Shown in pieces: positions 17,729-26,079 of a stretch of 64,000 bases of DNA. Every line of letters begins with the position of its first letter. The first letter of the stretch is position 1. The position numbers and the translations under genes were made by a program. The notes beneath the pieces are model-generated. The model searched no databases and was not told the DNA's origin. It saw only the letters and a program-made list of their open reading frames with translations. Source of the stretch: Tisiphia sp964030975 (GTDB lineage Bacteria > Pseudomonadota > Alphaproteobacteria > Rickettsiales > Rickettsiaceae); NCBI RefSeq assembly GCF_964030975.1, contig NZ_CAXIQH010000002.1:4832-68831 (forward strand). Reading direction: 5' to 3'.

Positions 17729-18232
17729 ATGAATAACAGAAATGCATATATAGTTATGCTCATAGGATTAGGTGATAAAGAACATAACGATTGTAAGTTG
17801 TCATTCCCGCGAAGGCGGGAATCTAGATACCTGCTTTCGCAAGGTTAACACAAAGTTTGTATCACCTAATTCAATAGGTTTCACTATATATTTAAACCAA
17901 TAATAAAAGAGTTGATAGATTGGTCAATGTCGTATAAAAAAGCTCGTGAAATATTAGTATTATATGAACGAGAAGATAGTATGATGCGTATTTATTCAAT
18001 GAAGGATGTATTAGAACATTTAGATTACACAATTACATTTACATCAAATGGTAATTTACTTGTCGGAAAAAGTATTGTTATTCAAAGAAAAGGTGGTAAC
18101 GGGCATCACATTCATGGTATTTTAAATAAAACAGACCCAAAACATCCGGGTAATAATATTCAATTTAAATTACGGGTTAATGCTTTTGTTGAAGAAATGA
18201 AAAATTATGAAGTTAGTAAATATTATATGTAA
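17729..18232 (+). pseudogene. Restriction-enzyme-like ORF split by MITE M1
   Basis: An ATG two bases past the methyltransferase stop opens MNNRNAYI and then runs into M1 (17749-17888). Removing M1 with one TA copy gives 366 bases, one uninterrupted frame of 121 aa continuing FKPIIKELIDWSMSYKK. The distal part has GKSIVIQRKGGNGHH and NNIQFKLRVNAF. The QRK could be a D/E/Q-x-K nuclease motif, and its place beside a methyltransferase suggests a small type II restriction endonuclease or its C-terminal part. This naming is inference. As it stands, only 106 aa from 17912 could be translated. Confidence 0.6.
17749..17888. repeat. MITE M1 copy 2 (140 bp)
   Basis: Lies between TA dinucleotides inside the ORF after the methyltransferase. 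Ends tatagttatgctcatagg and ggtttcactata. Its inner palindrome differs slightly from the consensus ('cgcaaggttaac' in place of 'cgcaggtatgac'). Confidence 0.88.
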
Positions 18233-18279
18233 CCTTCAAAGTGAGCATTAAGAAAAACTTTAAGGATTGACGTTTACAA

Positions 18280-18405
18280 ATGTTAGAAAATAATAGCTTT
18301 AAAATCGTTGCTATTATGCAAAAAGGATATCACACAAAAATAGATTCCAATGTTTTGCAGGGATGGTTAGAAGATGGTTTTATTAATAAACCTATTGACA
18401 ATTAA
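18280..18405 (+). CDS. Small unidentified ORF (41 aa)
   Basis: Starts with ATG preceded by taaggat, reads MLENNSFKIVAIMQKGYHTK and ends at TAA after GFINKPIDN. I recognise no family. It may be a leftover of the restriction-modification insertion between murE and murF, or a truncated gene. Existence as a translated product is uncertain. Confidence 0.3.
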   Translation: MLENNSFKIVAIMQKGYHTKIDSNVLQGWLEDGFINKPIDN

Positions 18406-18467
18406 AGCAAATCTGAGATAAAAATGATCCCTTATTTGCGTAGTATATAATATTAATTAATAATATA

Positions 18468-19844
18468 ATGATTTGGTCAGCAAAAGACTTAAGTAGCGCC
18501 ATGAATATAGAGGTACATCCTGATATTCATGGCGGACAAATTCAGTTCAATTCTAATTCAGTTACAGATGGTGATTTGTTCATTGCTCTTAAAGGGGCTA
18601 GTGATGGACATAATTATGCATTACATGCTCTAGAACGTGGGGCAAATGCGGTAATTATTAGCCGGGAAATCAAAGGATTGCCTGATGAAAAAGTAATTAA
18701 GGTCTCTGATACTTTAACCGCTCTACATCAGATGGCAGAGTATAAACGGAAGAAATCTCAAGCAAAGTTTATTGGTATTACTGGCAGTAGTGGTAAAACG
18801 GGAACTAAAGAAGCAATCAAAACTGTACTAAGTTACTTTGGTACCACTTTTGCTAGTCGAGGAAATTTTAATAACCATCTTGGTGTACCTATAAATCTTG
18901 CTTCTATGCCTGATGATATAGAATATGCTATTTTTGAAATGGGTATGAATCATTCAGGAGAAATAAGAGAGCTAACAAAAATGGTTAGACCTAATATATC
19001 AGTTATTACTACAATATCGGAAGCTCATCTTGAATTTTTTCAGTCTCAACTGCATCTGGTTGATGCTAAATGTGAGATTTTTGAAGGAATGCCAAAAGAT
19101 GGCATAGCCGTTATAGATTTAGACAGCCCATATTATAACCGAGTTTTACAGAATCTTAAGCAATTATCGATTAATAATATATATAGTTTTGGTACATCAC
19201 CATATGCAGATTCTAGCTTAACATCATATGAATATCAACAAATTGAGCAACAAGTTCGTTTACGTTATTCAATCCATAACAGTAGAATAGATGTCAAGAT
19301 ACCTCTTGTCCCAGAACATTATGCTAGAAATTATACTATCGCTCTCCAGATATCAGCCATACTGAACTTAGATATTAATGCAGCAGCAAGACAATTAAGC
19401 AAAGTATCATTAATTGAAGGACGTGGTAAGCTAATCAATGCCAAATATCATGGTCAGGACTACCAAATTATTTGTGATTATTATAATGCTAATCCAGAAT
19501 CAGTAAAAGCTGCTTTATTATATCTGAAACAGCTTAGTGGGGAGAAAAAAGTTGCTATAATAGGTGATATGTTAGAATTGGGAGACAATTCGATAAAATT
19601 TCATCAAGATTTAGTACCAGCAATTCTTGACTCTGGTGCTAACAGAGTTTTTTTAGTAGGCAATAACAGCAAATATATATACCAATCTTTGCCAGACAAA
19701 ATAGAAAAAATACATTTTGATAATGTTAATCTATTAATAGAAAACTTAAGTAAATTACTTAAGGGCAATGAATTAATCTTAATAAAAGGGTCAAACAGTA
19801 CCCAACTTAGTAAAATCATCCAATCTTTTGAGTTACCGCAGTGA
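18468..19844 (+). CDS. murF: UDP-MurNAc-pentapeptide synthetase MurF
   Basis: Adds D-Ala-D-Ala to the UDP-MurNAc-tripeptide. The P-loop is GITGSSGKTGTKEAI near residue 102, followed by FEMGMNHSGEIREL near 160 and DYYNANPESVKAALLYL near 340. Domain order is substrate-binding N-terminal, ATPase, then C-terminal Rossmann-like domain. The length, 458 aa, is usual. The stop overlaps the GTG start of mraY (gtga), so the two are translationally coupled. Confidence 0.95.
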   Translation: MIWSAKDLSSAMNIEVHPDIHGGQIQFNSNSVTDGDLFIALKGASDGHNYALHALERGANAVIISREIKGLPDEKVIKVSDTLTALHQMAEYKRKKSQAKFIGITGSSGKTGTKEAIKTVLSYFGTTFASRGNFNNHLGVPINLASMPDDIEYAIFEMGMNHSGEIRELTKMVRPNISVITTISEAHLEFFQSQLHLVDAKCEIFEGMPKDGIAVIDLDSPYYNRVLQNLKQLSINNIYSFGTSPYADSSLTSYEYQQIEQQVRLRYSIHNSRIDVKIPLVPEHYARNYTIALQISAILNLDINAAARQLSKVSLIEGRGKLINAKYHGQDYQIICDYYNANPESVKAALLYLKQLSGEKKVAIIGDMLELGDNSIKFHQDLVPAILDSGANRVFLVGNNSKYIYQSLPDKIEKIHFDNVNLLIENLSKLLKGNELILIKGSNSTQLSKIIQSFELPQ

Positions 19845-20926
19845 TCTACAACCTTCTTGCCCCCTATATACATAAGTTGCATATCGCAAATTTATTCCAC
19901 TATATTACTTTCCGTATCGGACTTGCCATATTATTTAGTTTGACTATTTCTTTTTTGATAGGACCTAAGATAATTAAAATTTTGCGAAATTTACAAAAAT
20001 ATGGTCAACCAATTCGTGACGACGGACCAGAAACCCACAAAATAAAAGTAGGAACACCCACTATGGGGGGGATAATGATTATCCTCACTGTTTGCCTTTC
20101 CACTCTGTTATTTTCTGACCTTACTAATAAATATATATGGATAGTATTATTTGTCTTTATTAGCTTTGGTATACTTGGTTTTATGGATGATTACGCTAAA
20201 GTAACAAAAAACCACCATAAAGGCGTTAGTGGTAAGAAAAAATTATTATTTCAGTTTACTATTTGTCTAATTGCTTGTTTACTATTAAGGGATGCCAATA
20301 ATCAAGGGAACAATCTGTTGACTATTCCATTTTTTAAGAATTTGTTGATTGATTTAGGATTGTTTTATATTCCATTTAGTATGTTCGTTATAGTTGGAGC
20401 ATCAAATGCAGTGAATCTAACTGATGGTCTTGATGGTCTTGCCATCGTACCAATTGCCATTACCGCAGCTTCTTTTACCTTAATTATTTACTTGGTGGGT
20501 AATAGTTTCTATGCAAATTATCTACAGATTATTTATGTACCAAATATTTCTGAATTAACTATCTTCTGTGCTTCAATTGTTGGGGCTAGCCTAGGATTCT
20601 TATGGTTTAATGCCCAGCCAGCAGAAGTTTTTATGGGAGATACTGGCAGCCTAAGTCTTGGTGGTGCTCTTGGTATTGTTAGCGTTATTGCCAAGCATGA
20701 ATTTGTACTAGCAATTATTGGCGGGTTATTTGTTATTGAAACCTTATCAGTAATTATTCAAGTATATTATTTTAAAGCTACCCGGGGTAAAAGAATTTTT
20801 AAAATGGCTCCTTTACACCACCATTTTGAAAAACATGGCTGGTCAGAATCAAAAGTTGTAATACGTTTCTGGATTATAGCTATAATATTTGCTCTAATTG
20901 GTTTGTCTTCGCTAAAATTGAGATAG
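19841..20926 (+). CDS. mraY: Phospho-MurNAc-pentapeptide transferase MraY
   Basis: Forms lipid I on the inner face of the cytoplasmic membrane from UDP-MurNAc-pentapeptide and undecaprenyl phosphate. About ten membrane segments. Signatures: GTPTMGGIMI near 72, FMDDYAKV near 112, NLTDGLDGLA near 190, FMGDTGSLSLGG near 265 and PLHHHFEKHGWSE near 322. The start is GTG at 19841, since the family's N-terminal AYITFR-like motif (HYITFRIG) sits at residue 20 from there. It is the last gene of the mur cluster; murG or ftsW is not next. Confidence 0.95.
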   Translation: MIYNLLAPYIHKLHIANLFHYITFRIGLAILFSLTISFLIGPKIIKILRNLQKYGQPIRDDGPETHKIKVGTPTMGGIMIILTVCLSTLLFSDLTNKYIWIVLFVFISFGILGFMDDYAKVTKNHHKGVSGKKKLLFQFTICLIACLLLRDANNQGNNLLTIPFFKNLLIDLGLFYIPFSMFVIVGASNAVNLTDGLDGLAIVPIAITAASFTLIIYLVGNSFYANYLQIIYVPNISELTIFCASIVGASLGFLWFNAQPAEVFMGDTGSLSLGGALGIVSVIAKHEFVLAIIGGLFVIETLSVIIQVYYFKATRGKRIFKMAPLHHHFEKHGWSESKVVIRFWIIAIIFALIGLSSLKLR

Positions 20927-21026
20927 AAAAACTATCATGAGCTAACCTATTAAGGTTCTATATAAAACTTATTCGTCTATAGCTAACCCGAATAAGTTCT
21001 AGATATCCCAGGCGTCTATTAGCACA

Positions 21027-21102
21027 TACCCTACATTTTTTATTTTGTAGTGAAAGTGTAATTCGACATAATGTCCCAATTTAAGGAAAAAAAACCGACC
21101 TC
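21027..21102. repeat. Half of MITE M3, cut by M1
   Basis: Starts taccctacattttttatt and matches, inverted, the right half of the full M3 at 62999-63235 down to 'ccgacctcta'. An M1 copy is inserted at that TA, and the other half of M3 is missing beyond it. Confidence 0.75.
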
Positions 21103-21242
21103 TATAGTTATGCTCATAGGATTAGGTGATAAAGAACATAACTATTGTAAGTTGTCATTCCCGCGAAGGCGGGAATCTAGATACCTGCTTTCGCAGGTAT
21201 GACACAAAGTTTGTATCACCTAATTCAATAGGTTTCACTATA
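21103..21242. repeat. MITE M1 copy 3 (140 bp)
   Basis: Full copy bounded by tatagttatgctcatagg and ggtttcactata, inserted in M3. It ends 30 bases downstream of the HAD pseudogene's stop codon. Confidence 0.9.
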
Positions 21243-21671
21243 GAAGTCAATGTACTATGGCTAAATACTAATCAAGTTAGCTCTAAAATGTCAGAATCAG
21301 GGGAGATATTTCCTGACAATTCTAATCCACTATCTGTTGATGTTGAATCTAAACTAACTGTATGCTCATCAGATAGCTGATCGAGTCCAAGTCCAAGTAT
21401 CTCAGAAGCTCGATATAAATAGTTGGCACCATTTTTGTCAACATGTATTGCAGGCATATCGTTCTCCAATGCTCTACTCACATTATTTAAATCATCATCT
21501 ATTAAAACAACTCTCTGATTATTATCAACACTAAAATGCTTCATAGCTTTTTCTATATGCTTCTGCTTGCCTATAGAAAACATATTCTCTGTATACTTGC
21601 AGCAAAACTGCATAACTCTATCTAATTTTTTTGTTAGTATAAAATTTATTTTATACATTTGGGTTCCTACT

Positions 21672-22097
21672 ATGCAAATACCATCAATTACTGTTGAGCA
21701 AGTAGCTCAGCAATTTAAAGCCTGGCGTCAAACTAAAACTAACAAGTTTGATCCCATACCAAACCATCTAAAGGAATTAGTTCGCCAGCTACTCCATCAC
21801 TATTCTTGCAAAGATATAGCCAAACATCTCAATATTAATAAAACAATAATTAGTTCAATTCAACAAGCCCATCAACCTTCCCTCAAAACTTCTCCTACCT
21901 CAACTTCAAATAAAGTTCTACAACACGATATTAATTTTCTCCCATTTCAACTAGTAAATTCTATAGATACTGATCCTGTGGCTACTCCCAAACAAAATTA
22001 CTACACTTGCCACATTATTAAGCCAAATGGTACCAAGCTTATTATTCAAACACTAGAGCTAAAAACCATAATTCAAACATTTCTATGCTGCAACTAA
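21672..22097 (+). CDS. tnpA: IS66 accessory protein TnpA (long form)
   Basis: 141 aa, starting MQIPSITVEQVAQQFKAWRQ. It has the helix-turn-helix-like CKDIAKHLNINKTIIS stretch near residue 45. Residues 68-88 (HQPSLKTSPTSTSNK region) replace the RILAAKL stretch found in the other copies, adding 12 residues. The frame is also open upstream of the ATG into the terminal repeat, but the ATG at 21672 fits copy D. It overlaps tnpB by 13 bases. Confidence 0.88.
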   Translation: MQIPSITVEQVAQQFKAWRQTKTNKFDPIPNHLKELVRQLLHHYSCKDIAKHLNINKTIISSIQQAHQPSLKTSPTSTSNKVLQHDINFLPFQLVNSIDTDPVATPKQNYYTCHIIKPNGTKLIIQTLELKTIIQTFLCCN

Positions 22098-22438
22098 CCC
22101 CTCAGTCAGTTATTTTTGTTGCCACTATTGCCATCGACTTTCGTAAGGGTATCGATGGTTTAATAGCTGTTTGCAGACAAAAACTTTCTTCCAACCCTCT
22201 TAATGGTTCCTTGTTTTTATTCTATAATAAAAACAGAACTGCCATTAAAATTTTGTCCTTTGACGGTCAAGGCTTTTGGTTATGCTCTAAACGCCTATCC
22301 AAAGGTAAATTTACGGCAAAACTTTCCCCATCTGATAATTCATCTTATCAAATTTGCTATAGAACATTACATATTCTTATTCATAATGGTGATCCTAGTT
22401 CTGCCAAACTCTCTAATGATTGGCTTCCTGTCATTTAA
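22085..22438 (+). CDS. tnpB: IS66 accessory protein TnpB (Orf2)
   Basis: Same 117-aa sequence as in copy A, including DFRKGIDGLIAV and GQGFWLCSKRLSKGKF. A few silent differences are visible in the DNA (for example gacggtcaa for gatggtcaa), so copy B has diverged but kept the protein. It converges on tnpC and shares the ttaa at the stop codons. Confidence 0.93.
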   Translation: MLQLTPQSVIFVATIAIDFRKGIDGLIAVCRQKLSSNPLNGSLFLFYNKNRTAIKILSFDGQGFWLCSKRLSKGKFTAKLSPSDNSSYQICYRTLHILIHNGDPSSAKLSNDWLPVI

Positions 22439-24080
22439 GCTGCTGTCTTGATTAATTCCGTATTATTTATATATCTTGCATAGGCAAAAGGCGTATAATT
22501 CGTAGGATGCTTCTTTGCTTTGCTGCTCTGCTCTTGCAGCCAATTTAAATATTTAAAGGCATTGATCTCGTTCTCACTACAAGTCTTTACTATACTATAC
22601 AGACCACTATGTATCTCAGCACTATTGATTGTTTTAAAGAATAATGAATTCTTCCTTTGTAAAATAATGGTACGTAGTGACCTCTCAGCCCAATTATTAT
22701 CAAGACTGCTAACTGGAATTTTCAAAAATTGCGTCAAACCTTCTTTATTATTTAACCAATATTTCATAGCTTGCCCAAACCTACTATTAGGCTCAACTTT
22801 CTTGTCGTTAAATAATTCGTCTATTTTGTTATATATGTTTTCTATATATTTACTGCTATGTTCCTGATGGTACTTCAGCTTTTCCTCAAGGCTCATCTCT
22901 TTACATTGATGTTCATTATGGTAAATCCCACCAGTCTGTTTGAGAAAATATCCGCATTCTTCAGGGTAATATGGTTCATTCTCTGTAAATTTTCTCTGCC
23001 CATGTGACAAACAATTGATCATCACTATTATTGCCAGTAATTCTTTATCTGCTTCTGATAATACCGGGTTATTATTGTTACTTGCATCAGTCATTAAATG
23101 AATAGAATCAGTCCTATTCTTACGATTCTTTAGTACGTTACCAATATTTTCCCCGCCATGCTTATTACCGGTAAAATATAAAACTATCACCTCATTATTT
23201 GTAGTTTTAGCACATATAGTAGTGGTATAACAGCTGCGTCCTTTCTTATTTTGAGCTCGTAATTTTTTATTGGCTACAGTAATTTCTAAAATCCTGGCTC
23301 TAGTATCATCAAGGTTCAGTGAACTACATTCGGCAGCCATTTCTAATAATACCCTGTAAATTTCAGCTCCACCATCTTCTTGCCAAACATCTAAATATTG
23401 TTGCCACAGAGTGCTATATGATACAGGAACCCCGCTTAAACTTTGCAACCTAGATAAACGATAGAAGGGAGTACCGTAGGTCTTTTGTAACACTATTGCA
23501 CTTTTGCTACTATTTGTCCATTTGTTGATATTCTTATTGTTCATAACTGTATAATCGCAAGCATTACAGCGTAACGTTTTCTTTACATATCTGTTGACTG
23601 TAATTGGAGCATTACCTGTAAATTGTAGCAATTTTCTAGCTTCACTATTATAGAGTTTACCATTATCACAGTGAGGACAGCTATCACCACTACAAAAATT
23701 CTCAGGAGATAAATAGCTGGTATTCGCATCCTGATAATCATCAAATCCATATTTACCTTGCCAATTACTGCGATCTCTCTTCTTGGACTCATCGTACTCT
23801 TCTTCATTACCACCATTCTTATTATCAGATTCACTCGGTGGTTCTTTTAATGAATCTGAACTATCTTTTTTATGTTATCTGCCTTAAAACCAATCATCAT
23901 CTCCTTAAGCTTATTTATACTGATGTTTGATGATGCTAGCTTGTCTATTAGTTCGTTACAAAATTTCACAAGTTCTATCACCGCTTGCTGATCATCTCCT
24001 GTTAATGAATTTGCCTTAATATGCTGGATTAGTTCTTCTCGTTCCTCAGCACTTAAGGTCGCTACTTTTGGCTTTTTCAT
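22435..24080 (-). CDS. tnpC: IS66 transposase TnpC, two frames joined by a -1 shift
   Basis: As in copy A, frame 0 (MKKPKVATLSAEEREEL) must shift -1 at A AAA AAG (23871 down to 23865) to reach the zinc-binding and DDE parts. This copy reads aacataaaaaag where the others read aacaaaaaaaag, so one base has changed but the heptamer, run phase and frames are kept. That is good evidence that the shift is selected. Several substitutions distinguish it from copies A, C and D, among them YSTLWQQ for YSSLWQQ and EDGGAE for EGGGAE. Confidence 0.87.
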
Positions 24081-24807
24081 TTTGATTCATTCATTACGTT
24101 TAATAATTGAAATGTTATAGTATAACTGATAGTTTTTCAACTAGTTTTTTTATTAATCGGTGATACTTGCATAGTAGGAACCCAAATTTATAAAATAAAT
24201 TCATACTACCAAAAAAATTTAATAGAGTTATGCAGTTTTGCTGCAAGTATACTATTCTCTTCATTAGGGCAATATGACACTACACGAATTTCTTTTAATT
24301 TAGCTTCTTCTAAACCAAGTTGCGTAAGAGCATATTTGATGGCACCAGGATGTGAGCAAAAAGATACAATGGCTATATGACATCCTAAATCTAATGCTGT
24401 TGTTAATAACTTTACTAACTGTTCTTTGTTTTTCCAACCTTTTGTTTCATCTGCTAGAAACTTATCTATATGACTTTCTGAATCTGATAACACTATAAAT
24501 TGTTCTTTTTCTTTCAAACTTTTTGTTTCATCTGCTAGGAACTTATCTACACACTCTTTACTAGGTGTCCAAGCAATAGTACTGCTTATAGATCCTTTTA
24601 CCATTGTTCCATCAAAATCAAGACAGAGTAGCCACTTATCAGATTGATTTTCTAGTTTAGGTTCTTTTCCCAAAGACTGATCTTCTTGCTTAATTTCTGG
24701 TTGGCTAAAATCAAAATGGAGTCGTTGGGGTATCTTGCTAAAATCAAGTTTGAGTGAAAATAATTTTGATCGTTTTGACATCTGTTCTCTTATGTTTGGT
24801 TTATTAT

Positions 24808-25163
24808 AAACCCGATTAAGTTCTTGATATTGTTACAAACTCCTAAATGTCATTGTGAGGAGGCATAAGTCGACGAAGCAATTGTAAGCTGTCATTCCCG
24901 CGTTGTAAGTGTCATTCTTAGCAACGGCGGGAATTTAGATCCCTGCCTACGCAGGGATGACATTCTTAGCAACGGCGGGAATTTAGATCCCTGCCTATGC
25001 AGAGATGACATTCTTAGCAACGGCGGGAATTTAGATACCTGCCTACGCAGAGATGACAAGTTAAACCTCGCAAGGTTAACCAAAACAGAATTGCTTCGTC
25101 GCCACTGTAGTGGCTCCTCGCAATGACGGATAATCTATCTAGAATATTAACGGGTTAGCTATA
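24808..25163. repeat. Palindromic repeat block (M5-like) before the second VapC pair
   Basis: Runs from acccgattaagttcttg to the terminal motif cgggttagctata. It includes 'cattgtgaggaggcataagtcgacgaagcaat' related arms and their inverted partners near 25085-25128, with three 48-base tandem units in the middle. No credible coding sequence; the 63-aa frame on the minus strand is made only of repeat units. Confidence 0.7.
24913..25056. repeat. Three tandem 48-bp units
   Basis: The unit starts cattcttagcaacggcggga and begins at 24913, 24961 and 25009. The units differ by only a few bases and there are no spacers between them. Each contains the palindrome arms 'gcgggaat' and 'gcagggatga'. Confidence 0.9.
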
Positions 25164-25329
25164 TTTTTATAATAGGTAATTTATCGGGAAACCCAAAAAC
25201 TCATAATCTAATAAATTAAAATTTGAACTTTTGCAAGTGAAATCTTACTAATCACAGCATTTGATATATTGCACTAATTATCAAAATTGATTAAACTAGA
25301 TGAATTAACTAGTTTATTAAAGAGGATTC

Positions 25330-25572
25330 ATGAGAATAGTTGGTATGTTTAAAACAAAAACTCATTTACCAGAGCTAATTAAAGAAGTAGAAGCAGGTGA
25401 AGAATTATGTATAACAAACAGAGGAAAAGAGGTAGCTTTTGTTATACCTGTAGCTAAATATTACTCCCAAAGATTTGATGAGCTATTTAGTAAGTTTGCT
25501 GCACTTAAAAAACGTAGTCCTCTTGGCTCTATAGATGATGTTATTAAAATGAAAAATCTTGGTAGAAAATGA
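25330..25572 (+). CDS. Phd/YefM-type antitoxin
   Basis: 80 aa. The N-terminal half, MFKTKTHLPELIKEVEAGEE followed by LCITNRGKEVAFVIPV, is the Phd/YefM fold that binds operator DNA; the rest should wrap the toxin. A good ribosome site (agagga) precedes the ATG. Its end overlaps the toxin start by four bases (atga). It is unrelated in sequence to the AbrB-type antitoxin at 6889. Confidence 0.85.
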   Translation: MRIVGMFKTKTHLPELIKEVEAGEELCITNRGKEVAFVIPVAKYYSQRFDELFSKFAALKKRSPLGSIDDVIKMKNLGRK

Positions 25573-25988
25573 ATTTAGTGATAGATTGTTCATTCATTAT
25601 GTCATCGATTTTACCGGATGAAAAGCAGCTTAAGGTAGATAACATTTACAATCAGATATCTAACAAAGTATATAATGTATTCGCCCCTGCTGTCTTTTAT
25701 CTGGAATGTAACAATGTTCTTATATCATCATTAAAAAAACAGCGTATCACTAAAAGTGATTATGAAGAATACTTACACTTCTTAAATATTCTTCCTATTA
25801 ATATTGATAAATTTTGTTCTAACTGTGAATCTCTGCATGTAATAGCAAGGATTGCAACTAAATATGGTCTAACATCTTATGACGCTACTTACCTTGAATT
25901 AGCCCTACGCCTTGAAGCAAAAATTGCTACTCTAGATAATGGTTTAGCTAATAGTTGTAAGATGGCACACATAGACTCTATAATTTAA
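25569..25988 (+). CDS. vapC: VapC-type PIN-domain toxin
   Basis: 139 aa. PIN active-site acids are visible: D6 in MNLVIDCSFIMSSIL, E in FYLECNNVL near 45, D in LTSYDATYLELALRL near 100 and D in IATLDNGLANSC near 120. It is coupled to the Phd-like antitoxin just upstream. It belongs to a different PIN branch from the toxin at 7122, judging by the YDATYLELA motif. RNA target unknown. Confidence 0.88.
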   Translation: MNLVIDCSFIMSSILPDEKQLKVDNIYNQISNKVYNVFAPAVFYLECNNVLISSLKKQRITKSDYEEYLHFLNILPINIDKFCSNCESLHVIARIATKYGLTSYDATYLELALRLEAKIATLDNGLANSCKMAHIDSII

Positions 25989-26079
25989 AATATACTATAC
26001 AAACACTATAAGAACTCTATTCCATTTTGATCTATTATACTCTATAATCATCAGTTAAAAAATATATTAAAGGTTTTTG

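Larger units (their letters stand above)
21591..24252. mobile_element. IS66-type element, copy B (complete, 2662 bp)
   Basis: Both ends finish in gtatacttgcagcaaaactg, and it is flanked by the 8-base duplication tattctct, the size typical of IS66. tnpA and tnpB run on the plus strand and tnpC on the minus strand. It is 36 bases longer than copies C and D because its tnpA has a different middle and lacks the internal terminal-repeat copy. It could be closer to the ancestral form. Confidence 0.95.
21272..24781 (-). pseudogene. HAD-superfamily phosphatase gene split by IS66 copy B
   Basis: The 5' part (24781-24253) encodes CLDFDGTMVKGSIS (HAD motif I, DxDGT), HIAIVSFCSHPGAI (motif II region) and ends in CPNEEN. 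The 3' part (21590-21272) resumes MFSIGKQKHIEKAMKHF and contains VVLIDDDLNNV (motif IV). Both breakpoints carry the 8-base repeat tattctct. Deleting IS66 and one repeat joins 529 and 311 bases into 840, exactly 280 codons, so the gene was 279 aa. The N-part has a doubled segment, DKFLADETK twice, about 33 residues apart. The substrate is unknown. Confidence 0.88.

Noticed and set aside
21126..21380. ORFs starting MIKNITIVSCHSREGGNL at several places (also 2694-2939, 29474-29956, 30496-30717)
   Set aside because: They all begin inside M1 elements and are translations of the MITE; they appear in proportion to M1 copies.
24913..25056. Three regular 48-bp repeats, CRISPR-like at first sight
   Set aside because: The units touch each other with no unique spacers, the repeat is a common palindrome of this genome, and no cas gene is near.
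24892..25083. 63-aa ORF made of repeated SSLRRQGSKFPPLL units
   Set aside because: It is only the translation of the 48-bp tandem palindromic units, whose length is a multiple of three.
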